DNA of 64,000 nt from Merdimonas faecis (GTDB taxonomy: Bacteria; Bacillota; Clostridia; Lachnospirales; Lachnospiraceae). Where the stretch lies: contig NZ_MIEH01000023.1 in the NCBI RefSeq assembly GCF_001754075.1, forward strand, positions 89,461 to 153,460, given 5' to 3'. Both the position numbers and the translations under genes were made by a program. The notes under the pieces were generated by a model, which worked only from the letters and a program-made list of their open reading frames with translations, searched no databases and was not told where the DNA came from. This document shows positions 18,875 to 28,462 of this stretch, piece by piece; within the stretch, counting starts at the first letter, position 1, and each line of letters starts with the position of its first letter.

Positions 18875-19594
18875 ATGCGAGACATGATATTAGAAACAAA
18901 GGCGGTGAGCAAGACCTTCCAGAAACAGCAGGGACCGGTGCTTTCCAAGGTGTCCCTTTGTATACCCCAAGGGAGCGTATATGGCCTTCTGGGGCCCAAC
19001 GGGGCAGGAAAATCCACACTTCTGAAGATTATATCAGGAATGCTGAGGCCGGATCAGGGAACAGTCTGGTATAAGGGAAAAGCCTGGAACCGGGAGTGCC
19101 TGCGGAATATGGGAGTTTTGATCGAAAGTCCGCCGGTTTACAGTCATCTGACTGCCAGGGAGAACCTGCTGGTGCGGACTACGGCCCTTGGGCTTCCGAA
19201 AGCAAGGATAGAAGAAGCATTGGAGATCGCAGGACTTCCGGATACGGGAAAAAAGAAGGCGGGCCAGTTTTCGATGGGAATGAAGCAGAGGCTGGGAATC
19301 GCCGCTGCCCTGATAGGCAGGCCGGACTTCCTGATCCTGGACGAACCCACCAATGGGCTGGATCCCTTTGGGATCCAGGAGCTCAGGAACCTGATCAAGA
19401 GCTTTCCGGAGCATGGGATCACGGTGCTGGTTTCCAGTCATATTTTGAGTGAGGTGGAACAGATGGCAGATCATATCGGAATCCTGACAGACGGCATTCT
19501 CGGATATCAGGGAGGGATGCCGGAAAAAGGGCATCTGGAAGAACTGTTCAGTAAGGTGGCGGAGAAAAACAGGAAAGGAGGAGTAAAGGCATGA
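18875..19594 (+). CDS. LanF-type ABC transporter ATPase (antimicrobial peptide resistance)
   Basis: ATP-binding subunit of a peptide-immunity exporter of the LanFEG/CprABC type. Walker A is G40-P-N-G-A-G-K-S-T48, the signature is FSMGMKQRLGIA, and Walker B is LILDEPTNGLDP. The usual Q-loop Gln is Glu in VLIESPPVYSHLTARENLL, the E-loop known from lantibiotic immunity ATPases. The ATG lies 9 nt after GGAGG. It is the first gene of a five-gene run (ATPase, two permeases, response regulator, kinase) joined by overlapping starts and stops. Confidence 0.88.
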   Translation: MRDMILETKAVSKTFQKQQGPVLSKVSLCIPQGSVYGLLGPNGAGKSTLLKIISGMLRPDQGTVWYKGKAWNRECLRNMGVLIESPPVYSHLTARENLLVRTTALGLPKARIEEALEIAGLPDTGKKKAGQFSMGMKQRLGIAAALIGRPDFLILDEPTNGLDPFGIQELRNLIKSFPEHGITVLVSSHILSEVEQMADHIGILTDGILGYQGGMPEKGHLEELFSKVAEKNRKGGVKA

Positions 19595-20370
19595 TGCAGG
19601 AAAGCTTAAGACTCTGGCGGGCTGAAAATCTGAAAGAACGGCACAGTATTGGAGGAAAGCTCTGGATCCTGATGCCCGTGTTGACATTTCTTCTGGCGTA
19701 TGGGATCTCCCAGCAGAATGGAGTCAGCTCTGCTTATAACTGGTGGTATACAACAATGCTTCCGGGGATGACGGCGCTGGCGGCATGTCTGCACGGAGAA
19801 AAGGATAAAAAGCTTTCGGAGCGGGCGGCGCTTTGCCTTCCGGCGGCTCCGAAAAAGCTGTGGGACGCGAAAGTGACAGTTTGCATGAAAACAGTTGTGC
19901 TTGCAAATGTTCTGGGAGGGGGACTCAATCTGATTCTGGGAAACTATCTGATCCCGAGGTTCTGGATTTCCCAGTCGCTGGAGCTGGGAGTTTTTGAGAC
20001 CATACAGGCGGCTGCAGTCATGACGGTGACAGTGCTCTGGCAGGTTCCGTTCTGTCTCCTTTTGTATTACAGGTGGGGCACACTCCCGGCGCTGATCGTG
20101 AATATGGTCATGAATATAGCCGGAGTCGTGATGGCGCCGGGACCGTTCTGGATCCTGAATCCCTGGGCGGCGCCGTCCCGTCTGATGACAGGAGTGATCG
20201 GAGTATTGCCCAACGGTCTTCTGGCAATCCCGGGAAGTGTTACGTACACACCAGGGATTGAGGGCAGCGGGGCAATCCTTCCGGGAGCGGTTGTCACGGC
20301 TCTGTGGCTTGTCCTGTGCTGGGCCGTATCAAGGATCTGGTATGTAAGAAAGGGGGCACAGGCTGTATGA
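19591..20370 (+). CDS. LanE/MutE-type ABC permease
   Basis: A 259-residue integral membrane protein with about six hydrophobic segments, beginning SLRLWRAENLKERHSIGGKLWILMP, which is typical of lantibiotic-immunity permeases. FWILNPWAAPSRLM in the second half matches the conserved 'NPW..P.RL' pattern of the MutE/EpiE group. The start overlaps the ATPase stop (ATGA-type coupling) and the stop overlaps the next start. It probably forms the channel together with the next gene product and expels peptide from the membrane. Confidence 0.82.
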   Translation: MMQESLRLWRAENLKERHSIGGKLWILMPVLTFLLAYGISQQNGVSSAYNWWYTTMLPGMTALAACLHGEKDKKLSERAALCLPAAPKKLWDAKVTVCMKTVVLANVLGGGLNLILGNYLIPRFWISQSLELGVFETIQAAAVMTVTVLWQVPFCLLLYYRWGTLPALIVNMVMNIAGVVMAPGPFWILNPWAAPSRLMTGVIGVLPNGLLAIPGSVTYTPGIEGSGAILPGAVVTALWLVLCWAVSRIWYVRKGAQAV

Positions 20371-21128
20371 GAGGATTCGGACGTTTGCTTTATAGTGAGA
20401 TTAAGAGGCTGAGGCATACATCCCTTTTATATCTCCATATAGCTGTCCCCGCCGCCGGGACGGCAGCATTTCTTTGGTATTACAGTCTTGCCGGCTGGGA
20501 GAGCCGCTCTGAGGTCCTGGTCTATTTCCAGACGGTGGCCTGTGTGTGGCCCTTCTTTTGCGGCATGATATGCGGGCTTTCCGCGGAGATGGAGGAAGCT
20601 TTAGGATATCAGAATTTCTTCCTTCTGCCAGGCAGAAGATTTCATGCGCTGCTTGCGAAATGGATCGTGCTGCTGGGGCTTGGGATGCTGGCCGGTCTTG
20701 CTGCTCTCATGGGATTTTCTCTTGTTTACCGCTGCTTTCCGGATGGAAATGCATATGGGCTCTGGATCTGTCTTTCCAGTGCTGCTTTGATCTTCCTGGG
20801 GCAGGTGACTGTGTATCTGATCCATCTGGCCTTGTCCTTTGCCGCCGGAAAAGGCGTGTCCATATGCTTTGGAATTGCAGGGACACTGCTTTCTTTTCTG
20901 TTCCTGACTGGCCTGGGAGACGGAAAATGGATGTTTTTTCCCTGGGCCTGGGGTGGAAGATTTTCCACTTATCTGTTACTATATATGGCGGAAAAGGACA
21001 GGGGGCTGAAGCTTTCAGAAACAATCTGGAAGGAGGCCGGTGTCTGCTTTGCAATAGCGATATGTATAATCTTACTGGCGTTTGTGTGGTTTTATAAATA
21101 TGAGGGCAGGAGGAGTCAGGAAGAATGA
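20367..21128 (+). CDS. LanG/MutG-type ABC permease
   Basis: Second permease of the peptide-resistance transporter: 253 aa with about six hydrophobic segments and the N-terminus MRGFGRLLYSEIKRLRHTSLLYLHIAVP characteristic of MutG-like proteins. The start ATG at 20367 overlaps the previous stop (ATGA). The frame is open upstream, but the overlap sets the start. It ends overlapping the response regulator start, so transporter and regulators form one transcript. Confidence 0.8.
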   Translation: MRGFGRLLYSEIKRLRHTSLLYLHIAVPAAGTAAFLWYYSLAGWESRSEVLVYFQTVACVWPFFCGMICGLSAEMEEALGYQNFFLLPGRRFHALLAKWIVLLGLGMLAGLAALMGFSLVYRCFPDGNAYGLWICLSSAALIFLGQVTVYLIHLALSFAAGKGVSICFGIAGTLLSFLFLTGLGDGKWMFFPWAWGGRFSTYLLLYMAEKDRGLKLSETIWKEAGVCFAIAICIILLAFVWFYKYEGRRSQEE

Positions 21129-21796
21129 GAGCTAGAGTGCTTGCAGTAGATGATGAAGAGGGGATTTTAAAGATTATAAGAGCGGCGCTGGAAAGAAGCG
21201 GGATGGAAGTAGATACGGTATCGGATCCGCTTCGGCTTCTTGAAGCGGAATTTCCGATCGCACAGTACGATCTGGTGATGCTGGATGTGATGATGCCGGG
21301 AATGGATGGATTTGAACTTCTTGAAAGGCTGCGGGACCAGACGGACTGTCCGGTACTGTTCCTGACGGCAAAAACGGCAGAGGAGGATGTGATGAAGGGC
21401 CTGGGGCTTGGGGCTGATGATTATATCCGAAAGCCGTTTGGGATCGGCGAACTCAGGTGCCGGGCAGAGGCACATATCCGCCGGGAAAAACGGGAAAAGA
21501 AATATGCGGCCGTTGTAGGAGAGGTACGCCTTTTTTTGCAGGAGAAAAGGATAGAGGCAAAAGGAAGGAAACTTTCTCTGACGGCGGGGGAATATGAAAT
21601 CTGTGAATTCCTGGCGCTGCACCGGGGACAGGTGTTTTCGAGAGAGCAGATCTATGAGCATGTGTTTGGATATGATGGCAGGAGCGACGATTCTGCCATC
21701 ACAGAGCATATAAAAAACATCCGGGCAAAGTTCCGGGAGTCGGACCTGGAGCCGATTGAAACGGTATGGGGGATTGGATATAAATGGAAGGCGTGA
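21125..21796 (+). CDS. OmpR-family response regulator of the peptide-resistance operon
   Basis: A DNA-binding response regulator. The receiver domain (1-115) has the acidic pair D9-D10, phospho-acceptor D54 in VMLDVMMPGMDG, and the conserved Lys in IRKPF. The winged-helix effector (about 130-220; LTAGEYEICEFLALHRGQVFSREQIYEHVFGYD...GIGYKW) is complete. It overlaps the upstream permease and the downstream kinase. It presumably senses through that kinase and activates the 11-bp-phased repeats at 18791, giving positive autoregulation. Confidence 0.92.
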   Translation: MRARVLAVDDEEGILKIIRAALERSGMEVDTVSDPLRLLEAEFPIAQYDLVMLDVMMPGMDGFELLERLRDQTDCPVLFLTAKTAEEDVMKGLGLGADDYIRKPFGIGELRCRAEAHIRREKREKKYAAVVGEVRLFLQEKRIEAKGRKLSLTAGEYEICEFLALHRGQVFSREQIYEHVFGYDGRSDDSAITEHIKNIRAKFRESDLEPIETVWGIGYKWKA

Positions 21797-23190
21797 AAAA
21801 GAAAAGAGAAAGAAAAATAAGCCTGTATCTGGTGTTTATCCGTTATCTCTTCCGGTTCTGCGCCTGGATGGTGATTCTGGCAGCAGGTCTTGTGCTTTTA
21901 TATCTGCTCCTGGCCGGCACGGGAGTCATCCGCACGGCGGACTATGAGCAGGCGAGCATCGAGGAAAATGCAGAAGAAATCCGAAGCAGCGCGGGCGGAG
22001 AAGAGACGCTGATCCCGGACAGCTGCAGCTTTGGCGTGTTCGGTCCCGGAGGAGAGTTTCTACGGGGGACATTTGACAAAGAAGAGGCAGGACGTATCTG
22101 GGAAAGCTGGGAGCAGGGAGACAGAGGAAGGGGATATAACACCTTTTACCGCGGGATTGAAAAGGAGAACGGGGACCTGGTCCTGATCCAGTATCAGCTG
22201 ATCCCCAAGTTTGAAAATCCACTGCTCAGGCGGCTGATCCCCAATCTGGAATTTCTGATGCTGACGGTGTTCCTGATCCTGTTCGCAGCCGGAGTCTGGC
22301 TGAATGCCCGGCATTTTGGCCGCTTTCTGAAAAAGCGGCTGGACGTGTTAGAAGAGACGGCGGATAAGGTGACCAGGAAGGATCTGGATTTCGGACGCGG
22401 ATATTCGGATATCAAGGAGATCGATCAGGTACTGGCGTCTTTGTTCCTTATGAAGGAAGCCCTGCAAAGTTCTCTGAAAGAGCAGTGGGAGGCGCAGCGC
22501 AGGAAGCAGGAACAGATCGCCGCACTGGCCCATGATATCAAGACTCCCTTAACCATTATCCGCGGAAATGCGGAATTGATCCAGGAGACGGATCAGCTGG
22601 AGGAGATCCGAAGCTGGGACCTGGAGATCCTGGAGCGGACGGCAGACATGGAACAGTATCTTATCTCTCTTAAGGAAGCGCTGCAGCAGAGCGGGGAAGC
22701 TTCGGAAGAAGCCGGGGAATTTGAAACCGGCAGTTTCCTGAACGGGATTCGGGAAATGGCAGAAGCTCTCGGAAGAGGGAAAAAACTGAAGATAGAGTCC
22801 AGGTTTGAGATGCCGGAAACAGTGATACGGGGAAGAAAGGAAATCCGGGAGGAGCTGGAGAGGGCGGTCTTGAATGTGATATCCAATGGAGCGGACTACT
22901 GCCCTTATGAAGGGACGCTTGTGATCCGGGCAGAGGAGGAAAGACAGGAAGAAGTCATCTTCTTAAAGATCACGGTCACAGACAGCGGTCCGGGATTCAC
23001 AGAAGAGGCGCTGCTCCATGGGACGGAACAGTTTTACCAGGCGGACAAGAGCCGGAAAGGGACCGCACACTATGGAATGGGGCTTTATATTACATCTACG
23101 CTGCTTCAGAAACACGGGGGACGGCTGGAACTTGGAAACTCTGGAGATGCAGGAGGAATGGTAGTCATCCATTTTCCGATTACGGCATAA
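21784..23190 (+). CDS. Sensor histidine kinase of the peptide-resistance operon
   Basis: A membrane kinase with two membrane segments (about 20-45 and 155-180) around an extracytoplasmic sensor loop of about 110 residues. A HAMP linker follows. The HisKA domain has phospho-acceptor H250 in LAHDIKTPLTIIRGNAEL, and the HATPase domain has the N box (NVISNGADYC), G1 (DSGPGF) and G2 (HYGMGLYI). A large extracellular loop and a LanFEG partner resemble CprK/NisK-type peptide sensing; the true ligand is unknown. The ORF overlaps the regulator by 13 bp. Confidence 0.9.
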   Translation: MEGVKKKRERKISLYLVFIRYLFRFCAWMVILAAGLVLLYLLLAGTGVIRTADYEQASIEENAEEIRSSAGGEETLIPDSCSFGVFGPGGEFLRGTFDKEEAGRIWESWEQGDRGRGYNTFYRGIEKENGDLVLIQYQLIPKFENPLLRRLIPNLEFLMLTVFLILFAAGVWLNARHFGRFLKKRLDVLEETADKVTRKDLDFGRGYSDIKEIDQVLASLFLMKEALQSSLKEQWEAQRRKQEQIAALAHDIKTPLTIIRGNAELIQETDQLEEIRSWDLEILERTADMEQYLISLKEALQQSGEASEEAGEFETGSFLNGIREMAEALGRGKKLKIESRFEMPETVIRGRKEIREELERAVLNVISNGADYCPYEGTLVIRAEEERQEEVIFLKITVTDSGPGFTEEALLHGTEQFYQADKSRKGTAHYGMGLYITSTLLQKHGGRLELGNSGDAGGMVVIHFPITA

Positions 23191-23193
23191 AGA

Positions 23194-23220
23194 AAGGTGG
23201 CCAGATCATTTGGCCACCTT
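23194..23220 (-). terminator. Terminator hairpin serving the minus-strand S1-domain gene
   Basis: 10-bp perfect stem AAGGTGGCCA / TGGCCACCTT (23194-23203 with 23211-23220). The T-rich tail is on the minus-strand side; on the plus side it may also stop kinase transcripts. Confidence 0.75.
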
Positions 23221-23225
23221 AAAAA

Positions 23226-23897
23226 TTAGAGTTTCAGGTTTTTAAAGAGATCTCCCAGGTTTGTCCCGATATTTTCTGATTTCGGGATCTCTACCTTTTC
23301 TACCGGAGCTTCTTCAGGCTCTTCCAGGGCTTTCATGCTGAGGCTGATCTTGCCATCCTTGATGCCGATGATCTTTACTTTCACCTCGTCCCCGACATTC
23401 AGCACATCTTTCGGAGATTTTACCCGTTTCTGGCTGATTTGTGAAACGTGTACCAGGCCGGACAGACCGTCCTCCAGACGGACAAAGGCTCCGTAATTCT
23501 GCAGAGACTCTACGGTTCCTGTCATGACAGTGCCGATCTGGATATTTGCGATTTTTTCTTCCATCGCTTTTTTCTCTTTTTCCTTCAGGATCTCACGGGC
23601 AGACAGCACCAGACGGTTTTCTGCCTCGTCTGCTTCGATGACCCGGACTTCAATATCTTTCAGAAGATAGGTCTCCAGATCCTCAATATAGGAAAGGGAA
23701 AGCTTGGATGCTGGAATAAAGCCGCGCAGTCCTTCTACCATAGCAATGGCGCCGCCATTGACGATTCCTTCTACCTTGACCGGAAGGATGGTCTTGTTTT
23801 CCATGTATGACTGTACAACGTTCCAGGGATTAGCATCATCAAAATGCTCCTCCAGGTCAGCCATTGTTGTTTCTTCCTGTAATAATTCTTCGCTCAT
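23226..23897 (-). CDS. S1 RNA-binding domain protein (ribosomal protein S1-like, two repeats)
   Basis: 223 residues with two S1 OB-fold repeats. The first is divergent (LPVKVEGIVNGGAIAMVEGLRGFIPASKLS, about 38-105). The second is canonical (IGTVMTGTVESLQNYGAFVRLEDGLSGLVHVSQISQKRVKSPKDVLNVGDEVKVKIIGI, about 120-185). It is far shorter than full S1 (four to six repeats). It may assist mRNA binding at the ribosome or act as an RNA chaperone. It is monocistronic on the minus strand with AAAGGAAC before the ATG. Confidence 0.8.
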   Translation of the reverse strand: MSEELLQEETTMADLEEHFDDANPWNVVQSYMENKTILPVKVEGIVNGGAIAMVEGLRGFIPASKLSLSYIEDLETYLLKDIEVRVIEADEAENRLVLSAREILKEKEKKAMEEKIANIQIGTVMTGTVESLQNYGAFVRLEDGLSGLVHVSQISQKRVKSPKDVLNVGDEVKVKIIGIKDGKISLSMKALEEPEEAPVEKVEIPKSENIGTNLGDLFKNLKL

Positions 23898-24095
23898 AGT
23901 CTTAAAGTTCCTTTCTCAGAGTAGTTTTTGTATCCATATTTACATATTTCTTTCAGTATAGCATAATTTTCCGGACTTGTTCAAAGAAAAATGAATTCTT
24001 TATCTAAATTTATGGTTGACGAAAGGAAGAAAAGATGGCAAGCTTAAATTTAGGGTCATCTTTTATGGCAGATGTCGAGTGAGGTGTAGGAATTT

Positions 24096-25742
24096 ATGGG
24101 AAAGAAATCAGGAAAAGTATATGTGGTAGGGCATAAGAATCCGGATACAGATTCCATCTGTTCTGCAATCGCATATGCTCATTTGAAAAAAGAAATTACA
24201 GGAGAAGAGTATGTTCCCAGAAGAGCCGGGCTTATCAATGAAGAAACAGCCTACGTTCTTCAGCGGTTCGGTGTGGACGCACCGCCTCTTCTGCAGAATG
24301 TCAAACTCCAGGTGAAGGATATCGATATCCACAAGATCGACGGTGTGGATCCGCAGATGTCTATTAAAGATACCTGGCAGAAAATGAAAGAAAATAATAT
24401 CAAAACAATTCCTGTTCTGAAGGATGAAGAGCTGGTTGGTGTAATCTCTACCGGAGATATAGCTACATCCTATATGGACGTATATGACAACCGGGTACTG
24501 TCAGCTGCAAAGACTCAGTACCGTAATATTATCAAAACGCTGGACGGTACGCTGGTAACCGGCAACGAGCACGGGCATTTCACCAAAGGAAAAGTGGCGA
24601 TTGGCGCATCCAATCCGGATCTGATGGAACAGTTTATCGAGAAAGACGATCTGGTCATCCTGGGAAACCGGTATGAGTCTCAGGCCTGTGCGGTGGATAT
24701 CGACGCCAGCTGCCTGGTGGTATGCCAGAATGCGGAAGTGCCGGATGAGCTGATTAAAAAGGCGGAGGAGCAGAGTATTGTCATCATCCGCACGCCGCAT
24801 GATACATTTACGGTGGCAAGGCTGATCAACCAGAGTATCCCGGTGAAATATTTTATGACAAAGACACCGCTGACCAGCTTCCAGCTCAATGATTATGTGG
24901 ATGATATCAAGGAAGTCATGACGAAAAAGAAGTTCCGTGATTTCCCGATCCTGGACCGGCACGGACGGTTCCGCGGCTTTATTTCCAGGCGGCGATTCCT
25001 GGATGTAAGTAAGAAAAAGGTTATCCTGGTAGACCACAATGAGAAATCCCAGGCCGTAGACGGCATCGAGGAGGCGGAGATCGTGGAGATCATCGACCAT
25101 CACCGGCTGGGAAATATTGAGACGGTAGGACCTGTATTTTTCCGGAATCAGCCGGTGGGCTGTACAGCGACGATCGTGTATCAGATGTATCAGGAGGCCG
25201 AGGTTAAGATCAGCCGGACGATTGCCGGGCTTTTGTGCTCCGCGATCATTTCGGATACATTGTTGTTCCGTTCGCCTACATGTACGGCAGTGGATGAAAA
25301 GACGGCCAAAAAGCTTGCGAAGATCGCAGAGGTCGATCTGGAACAGCTGGCCAGTGAGATGTTCCGGGCAGGAAGCAATCTGCAGGGCAAGAGTGCGGAA
25401 GAAATCTGCTTCCAGGACTTTAAGCAGTTTACGGTCAACGATATGGTATTCGGCGTAGGACAGATCAATTCGATGAATAAAGAAGAACTGGATGAGATCC
25501 GGCAGACCCTGGATCCTCATCTTCCAAAGGTATTGAAGGACCACAATCTGCAGATGATCTTCTTCATGCTGACAGATATCCTGGAAGAGTCCACAGAGCT
25601 TCTGTGCTGTGGAGCCGGGGCAAAGGAAAAGGTGCTGGAGGCCTTTGATCTCAGGGAGGATACAGACCGGATCATTCTGAAAGGCGTGGTATCCAGGAAG
25701 AAGCAGCTGATCCCTACGCTTGTGAGCACAATGCAGCAGTAG
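24096..25742 (+). CDS. ppaC: Manganese-dependent inorganic pyrophosphatase with CBS and DRTGG domains
   Basis: A cytoplasmic family II (DHH) pyrophosphatase. The N-terminal part carries metal ligands H13, D17 and D19 in VGHKNPDTDS. This part is interrupted by a regulatory insert: CBS (about 75-130), DRTGG (about 135-245) and a second CBS (about 250-305). The DHH core then resumes with EIIDHHRLGNIE and DHHA2 with the C-terminal substrate-binding SRKKQL. The 548-aa layout matches CBS-PPases whose activity is tuned by adenine nucleotides; that regulation is family knowledge, not shown here. Confidence 0.95.
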   Translation: MGKKSGKVYVVGHKNPDTDSICSAIAYAHLKKEITGEEYVPRRAGLINEETAYVLQRFGVDAPPLLQNVKLQVKDIDIHKIDGVDPQMSIKDTWQKMKENNIKTIPVLKDEELVGVISTGDIATSYMDVYDNRVLSAAKTQYRNIIKTLDGTLVTGNEHGHFTKGKVAIGASNPDLMEQFIEKDDLVILGNRYESQACAVDIDASCLVVCQNAEVPDELIKKAEEQSIVIIRTPHDTFTVARLINQSIPVKYFMTKTPLTSFQLNDYVDDIKEVMTKKKFRDFPILDRHGRFRGFISRRRFLDVSKKKVILVDHNEKSQAVDGIEEAEIVEIIDHHRLGNIETVGPVFFRNQPVGCTATIVYQMYQEAEVKISRTIAGLLCSAIISDTLLFRSPTCTAVDEKTAKKLAKIAEVDLEQLASEMFRAGSNLQGKSAEEICFQDFKQFTVNDMVFGVGQINSMNKEELDEIRQTLDPHLPKVLKDHNLQMIFFMLTDILEESTELLCCGAGAKEKVLEAFDLREDTDRIILKGVVSRKKQLIPTLVSTMQQ

Positions 25743-25772
25743 GAGATGACAGGAAAGAAAGGATAATATGCT

Positions 25773-26339
25773 ATGGGAAGACAAGTGTGGAAGCCGGGGA
25801 ATATGCTGTATCCGCTTCCGGCGGTGATGGTGAGCGCCGCCGACAAGGAAGGCAATGCAAATATACTGACGGTGGCCTGGACAGGCACCATATGTACAGA
25901 TCCGGCGATGCTTTATATTTCCGTGCGCCCGGAGCGCTATTCCTACGGAATGATCCGGGAGACCGGAGAATTTGTCGTGAATCTTACGACAGAGGAGCTT
26001 GCAAAGGCCACGGACTGGTGCGGTGTAAAATCTGGAAGAGATGTGGATAAGTGGAAGGAAATGGGGCTGACAAAGGGGAAAGCGAGTACCCTTTCTTATG
26101 CGCCGGTGATCCTGGAAAGCCCGGTGAACATCGAGTGTAAGGTGACAGAGGTCAAAGAACTGGGAAGCCATCACATGTTTCTTGCCAGGGTAACGGCTGT
26201 TCAGGTCGATGAGAAATATATGAAGAAAAATGGAAAATTTGAGCTGAACCATACCGGGCTTCTGGCTTATTCCCATGGAGAATATCTGGGACTTGGCAAA
26301 AGCCTGGGAAGATTCGGATGGAGTGTTAAGAAAAGATAG
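25773..26339 (+). CDS. Flavin reductase-like domain protein
   Basis: A 188-residue FMN-binding split-barrel protein of the flavoredoxin / flavin reductase family. NMLYPLPAVMVSAADKEGNANILTVAWTGTICTDPAMLYISVRPERYSYGMIRETGEFVVNL is the characteristic first half with FMN-phosphate contacts. It probably binds FMN and transfers electrons or reduces free flavin; partner and substrate cannot be read from the sequence. It starts 30 bp after ppaC, and a terminator follows. Confidence 0.85.
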   Translation: MGRQVWKPGNMLYPLPAVMVSAADKEGNANILTVAWTGTICTDPAMLYISVRPERYSYGMIRETGEFVVNLTTEELAKATDWCGVKSGRDVDKWKEMGLTKGKASTLSYAPVILESPVNIECKVTEVKELGSHHMFLARVTAVQVDEKYMKKNGKFELNHTGLLAYSHGEYLGLGKSLGRFGWSVKKR

Positions 26340-26344
26340 CTTCT

Positions 26345-26373
26345 GAAAAACTGCGGATATTCCGCAGTTTTTC
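26345..26373 (+). terminator. Intrinsic terminator after the flavin reductase gene
   Basis: 13-bp perfect stem GAAAAACTGCGGA / TCCGCAGTTTTTC (26345-26357 with 26361-26373) with a 3-nt loop; the T-run is the end of the stem. Confidence 0.8.
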
Positions 26374-26399
26374 TTGGCATACAGGAATGGAGAAGACTT

Positions 26400-27125
26400 A
26401 TGATACATGAATTTTCAAGGACGGAGCTCCTGATCGGAGAAGAGGCGCTCGGGAAGCTTCGAAGGACAACGGTCCTGGTGCTTGGAGTGGGAGGCGTAGG
26501 ATCCCACTGCATCGAGGCCCTGGCAAGGAGCGGCGTGGGAAGACTGATCCTGGTGGATAATGACAAGGTGTCTCTTACTAATATCAACCGTCAGTCCATC
26601 GCGTATCACAGTACGGTGGGAAGGTATAAGACTGAAATCATGAAAGAAAGGATCCATGATATCTGTCCGGAGACAGAAGTCCTTACTTACGAAACCTTTG
26701 TGCTGCCGGAAAATATCGAAGAGATTTTTGAGATCCGTCCGGATTATATCATCGATGCCATCGATACGGTGACAGCGAAACTTGCCGTGATCGAGAAGGC
26801 AAAGAAAGAAGAAATCCCGCTGATCAGCTGCATGGGTACCGGCAATAAACTACATCCTGAATTGTTTGAGATCGCGGATATCAGCAGTACATCCGTCTGC
26901 CCGCTCTGCAAGGTAATGAGAAAAGAGCTGAAGGCAAGAGGGATCCGTGGGGTGAAAGTATTGTATTCAAAAGAGAAACCTGTGGATGTATCCGGCAAAG
27001 AGACAGGAGAAGAAAAAGGGAGCAAAAGGTCGCTGCCCGGGAGTATTTCTTTTACGCCGCCGGTGGCAGGGCTTCTGATCGCCGGAGAGGCAGTCCGGGA
27101 AATCATTGGATGGGAAGGAAGATAG
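26400..27125 (+). CDS. tcdA: tRNA threonylcarbamoyladenosine dehydratase TcdA
   Basis: An E1-like ATP-dependent enzyme that cyclises t6A37 of tRNA to ct6A. The start region FSRTELLIGEEALGKLRRTTVLVLGVGGVGSHCIEALARSGVGRLILVDND gives the nucleotide fold. NINRQ, the VTAK segment and SVCPLCKVMRKELKARGIRGVKVLYSKEKPV are typical of this family and separate it from ThiF/MoeB. It is followed 6 bp later by rarA. Confidence 0.92.
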   Translation: MIHEFSRTELLIGEEALGKLRRTTVLVLGVGGVGSHCIEALARSGVGRLILVDNDKVSLTNINRQSIAYHSTVGRYKTEIMKERIHDICPETEVLTYETFVLPENIEEIFEIRPDYIIDAIDTVTAKLAVIEKAKKEEIPLISCMGTGNKLHPELFEIADISSTSVCPLCKVMRKELKARGIRGVKVLYSKEKPVDVSGKETGEEKGSKRSLPGSISFTPPVAGLLIAGEAVREIIGWEGR

Positions 27126-27131
27126 GAAGCA

Positions 27132-28448
27132 ATGGATTTATTTGATTATATGCGGGAACAAAACCAGGAAAAGGAATCGCCGCTTGCGTCCAGACTAAGG
27201 CCCACGACTCTGGATGAAGTGGTGGGGCAGCAGCATATCATCGGGAAGGATAAGCTGTTGTACCGGGCAATCAAGGCAGACAAGCTAAGCTCTGTCATTT
27301 TCTATGGGCCGCCGGGAACCGGGAAGACAACGCTTGCAAAGGTCATTGCCCATACCACCAGTGCGGAGTTTACCCAGATCAACGCTACGGTAGCGGGGAA
27401 AAAGGATATGGAAGAGGTAGTAAAGAAAGCCCAGGATCTGCAGGGGATGTACCAGAAAAGGACGATCCTTTTTATAGATGAGATCCACCGGTTCAATAAA
27501 GGGCAGCAGGATTATCTTCTGCCGTTTGTGGAGGACGGGACGATCATCCTGATCGGCGCCACTACAGAAAATCCATATTTCGAGGTGAACAGTGCGCTGA
27601 TCTCCCGGTCGGTTATCTTTGAGCTCTATCCCCTGGAGCCGGAGGATATCAAAACCTTGATCCGCCGGGCGGTTTATGATGTGGAAAAGGGTATGGGAAG
27701 CTATCAGGCGGTGATCGAGGACGATGCGCTGGATTTTCTGGCAGACATCTGCGGCGGAGATGCAAGAAGCGCTTTAAATGCAGTGGAGCTGGGGATCCTG
27801 ACGACGGAGCGAAGCGAAGACGGAAAGATCCATCTGACTCTTCCGGTAGCCAGTGAATGTATCCAGAAGCGGGTGGTCCGCTACGATAAGACCGGGGATA
27901 ATCATTATGACACGATTTCTGCCTTCATTAAAAGTATGCGGGGATCCGATCCGGATGCGGCGGTTTATTACCTGGCCAAAATGCTTTATGCCGGGGAGGA
28001 TATCAAGTTCATCGCCCGCAGGATCATGATATGTGCGTCAGAGGATGTGGGAAATGCAGACCCTATGGCTCTTAACGTGGCGGTTTCAGCGGCTCAGGCA
28101 GTGGAGAGGATCGGTATGCCGGAGGCTCAGATCATCCTTTCGCAGGCAGTGACCTATGTGGCCACAGCACCTAAGAGCAATTCTGCAACAAATGCGATCT
28201 TTTCAGCGATGGAAAGCGTGAGATCTAAGAAAACGACGGTGCCTTCCCATCTTCAGGATGCGCATTATAAGGGCGCCGGAAAGCTGGGGCACGGTATCGG
28301 CTATCAGTACGCCCACGATTACCCACATCATTATGTAGAGCAGCAGTACCTGCCGGATGAGATCCTGGGTGCGAAGTTCTATGAACCCGGCGAGAACGGA
28401 TATGAAAAGAAGATCGGGGAATGGATGAAATTTTTAAGGGGCGAGTAA
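27132..28448 (+). CDS. rarA: Replication-associated recombination ATPase RarA (MgsA)
   Basis: A cytoplasmic AAA+ clamp-loader-like ATPase acting at stalled forks. Walker A is G59-P-P-G-T-G-K-T66, Walker B is FID116-E117[10 protein letters not shown], and sensor 1 is [11 protein letters not shown]. The C-terminal tetramerisation region contains [24 protein letters not shown] and [21 protein letters not shown]. The 438 aa are standard. RBS GGAAG precedes the ATG. It is co-transcribed with tcdA. Confidence 0.95.
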   Translation: MDLFDYMREQNQEKESPLASRLRPTTLDEVVGQQHIIGKDKLLYRAIKADKLSSVIFYGPPGTGKTTLAKVIAHTTSAEFTQINATVAGKKDMEEVVKKAQDLQGMYQKRTILFIDEIHRFNKGQQDYLLPFVEDGTIILIGATTENPYFEVNSALISRSVIFELYPLEPEDIKTLIRRAVYDVEKGMGSYQAVIEDDALDFLADICGGDARSALNAVELGILTTERSEDGKIHLTLPVASECIQKRVVRYDKTGDNHYDTISAFIKSMRGSDPDAAVYYLAKMLYAGEDIKFIARRIMICASEDVGNADPMALNVAVSAAQAVERIGMPEAQIILSQAVTYVATAPKSNSATNAIFSAMESVRSKKTTVPSHLQDAHYKGAGKLGHGIGYQYAHDYPHHYVEQQYLPDEILGAKFYEPGENGYEKKIGEWMKFLRGE

Positions 28449-28460
28449 TCGCCCCTTAAA
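28433..28460. terminator. Hairpin at the rarA / ferredoxin convergent junction
   Basis: 12-bp perfect stem (28433-28444 with 28449-28460) with loop GTAA. The loop contains the rarA stop codon. The T-tract is poor on both sides, so termination strength is uncertain. Confidence 0.5.
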
Positions 28461-28462
28461 TG

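Noticed and set aside
18875..23190. A lantibiotic biosynthesis cluster
   Set aside because: No precursor peptide, LanB/C/M or LanT gene adjoins; only immunity-type transporter and regulators are present.
24501..26408. A 635-codon minus-strand open frame across ppaC and the flavin reductase gene
   Set aside because: It spans two well-conserved plus-strand genes and its Cys/His/Leu-rich translation looks like noise from a stop-poor antisense frame.
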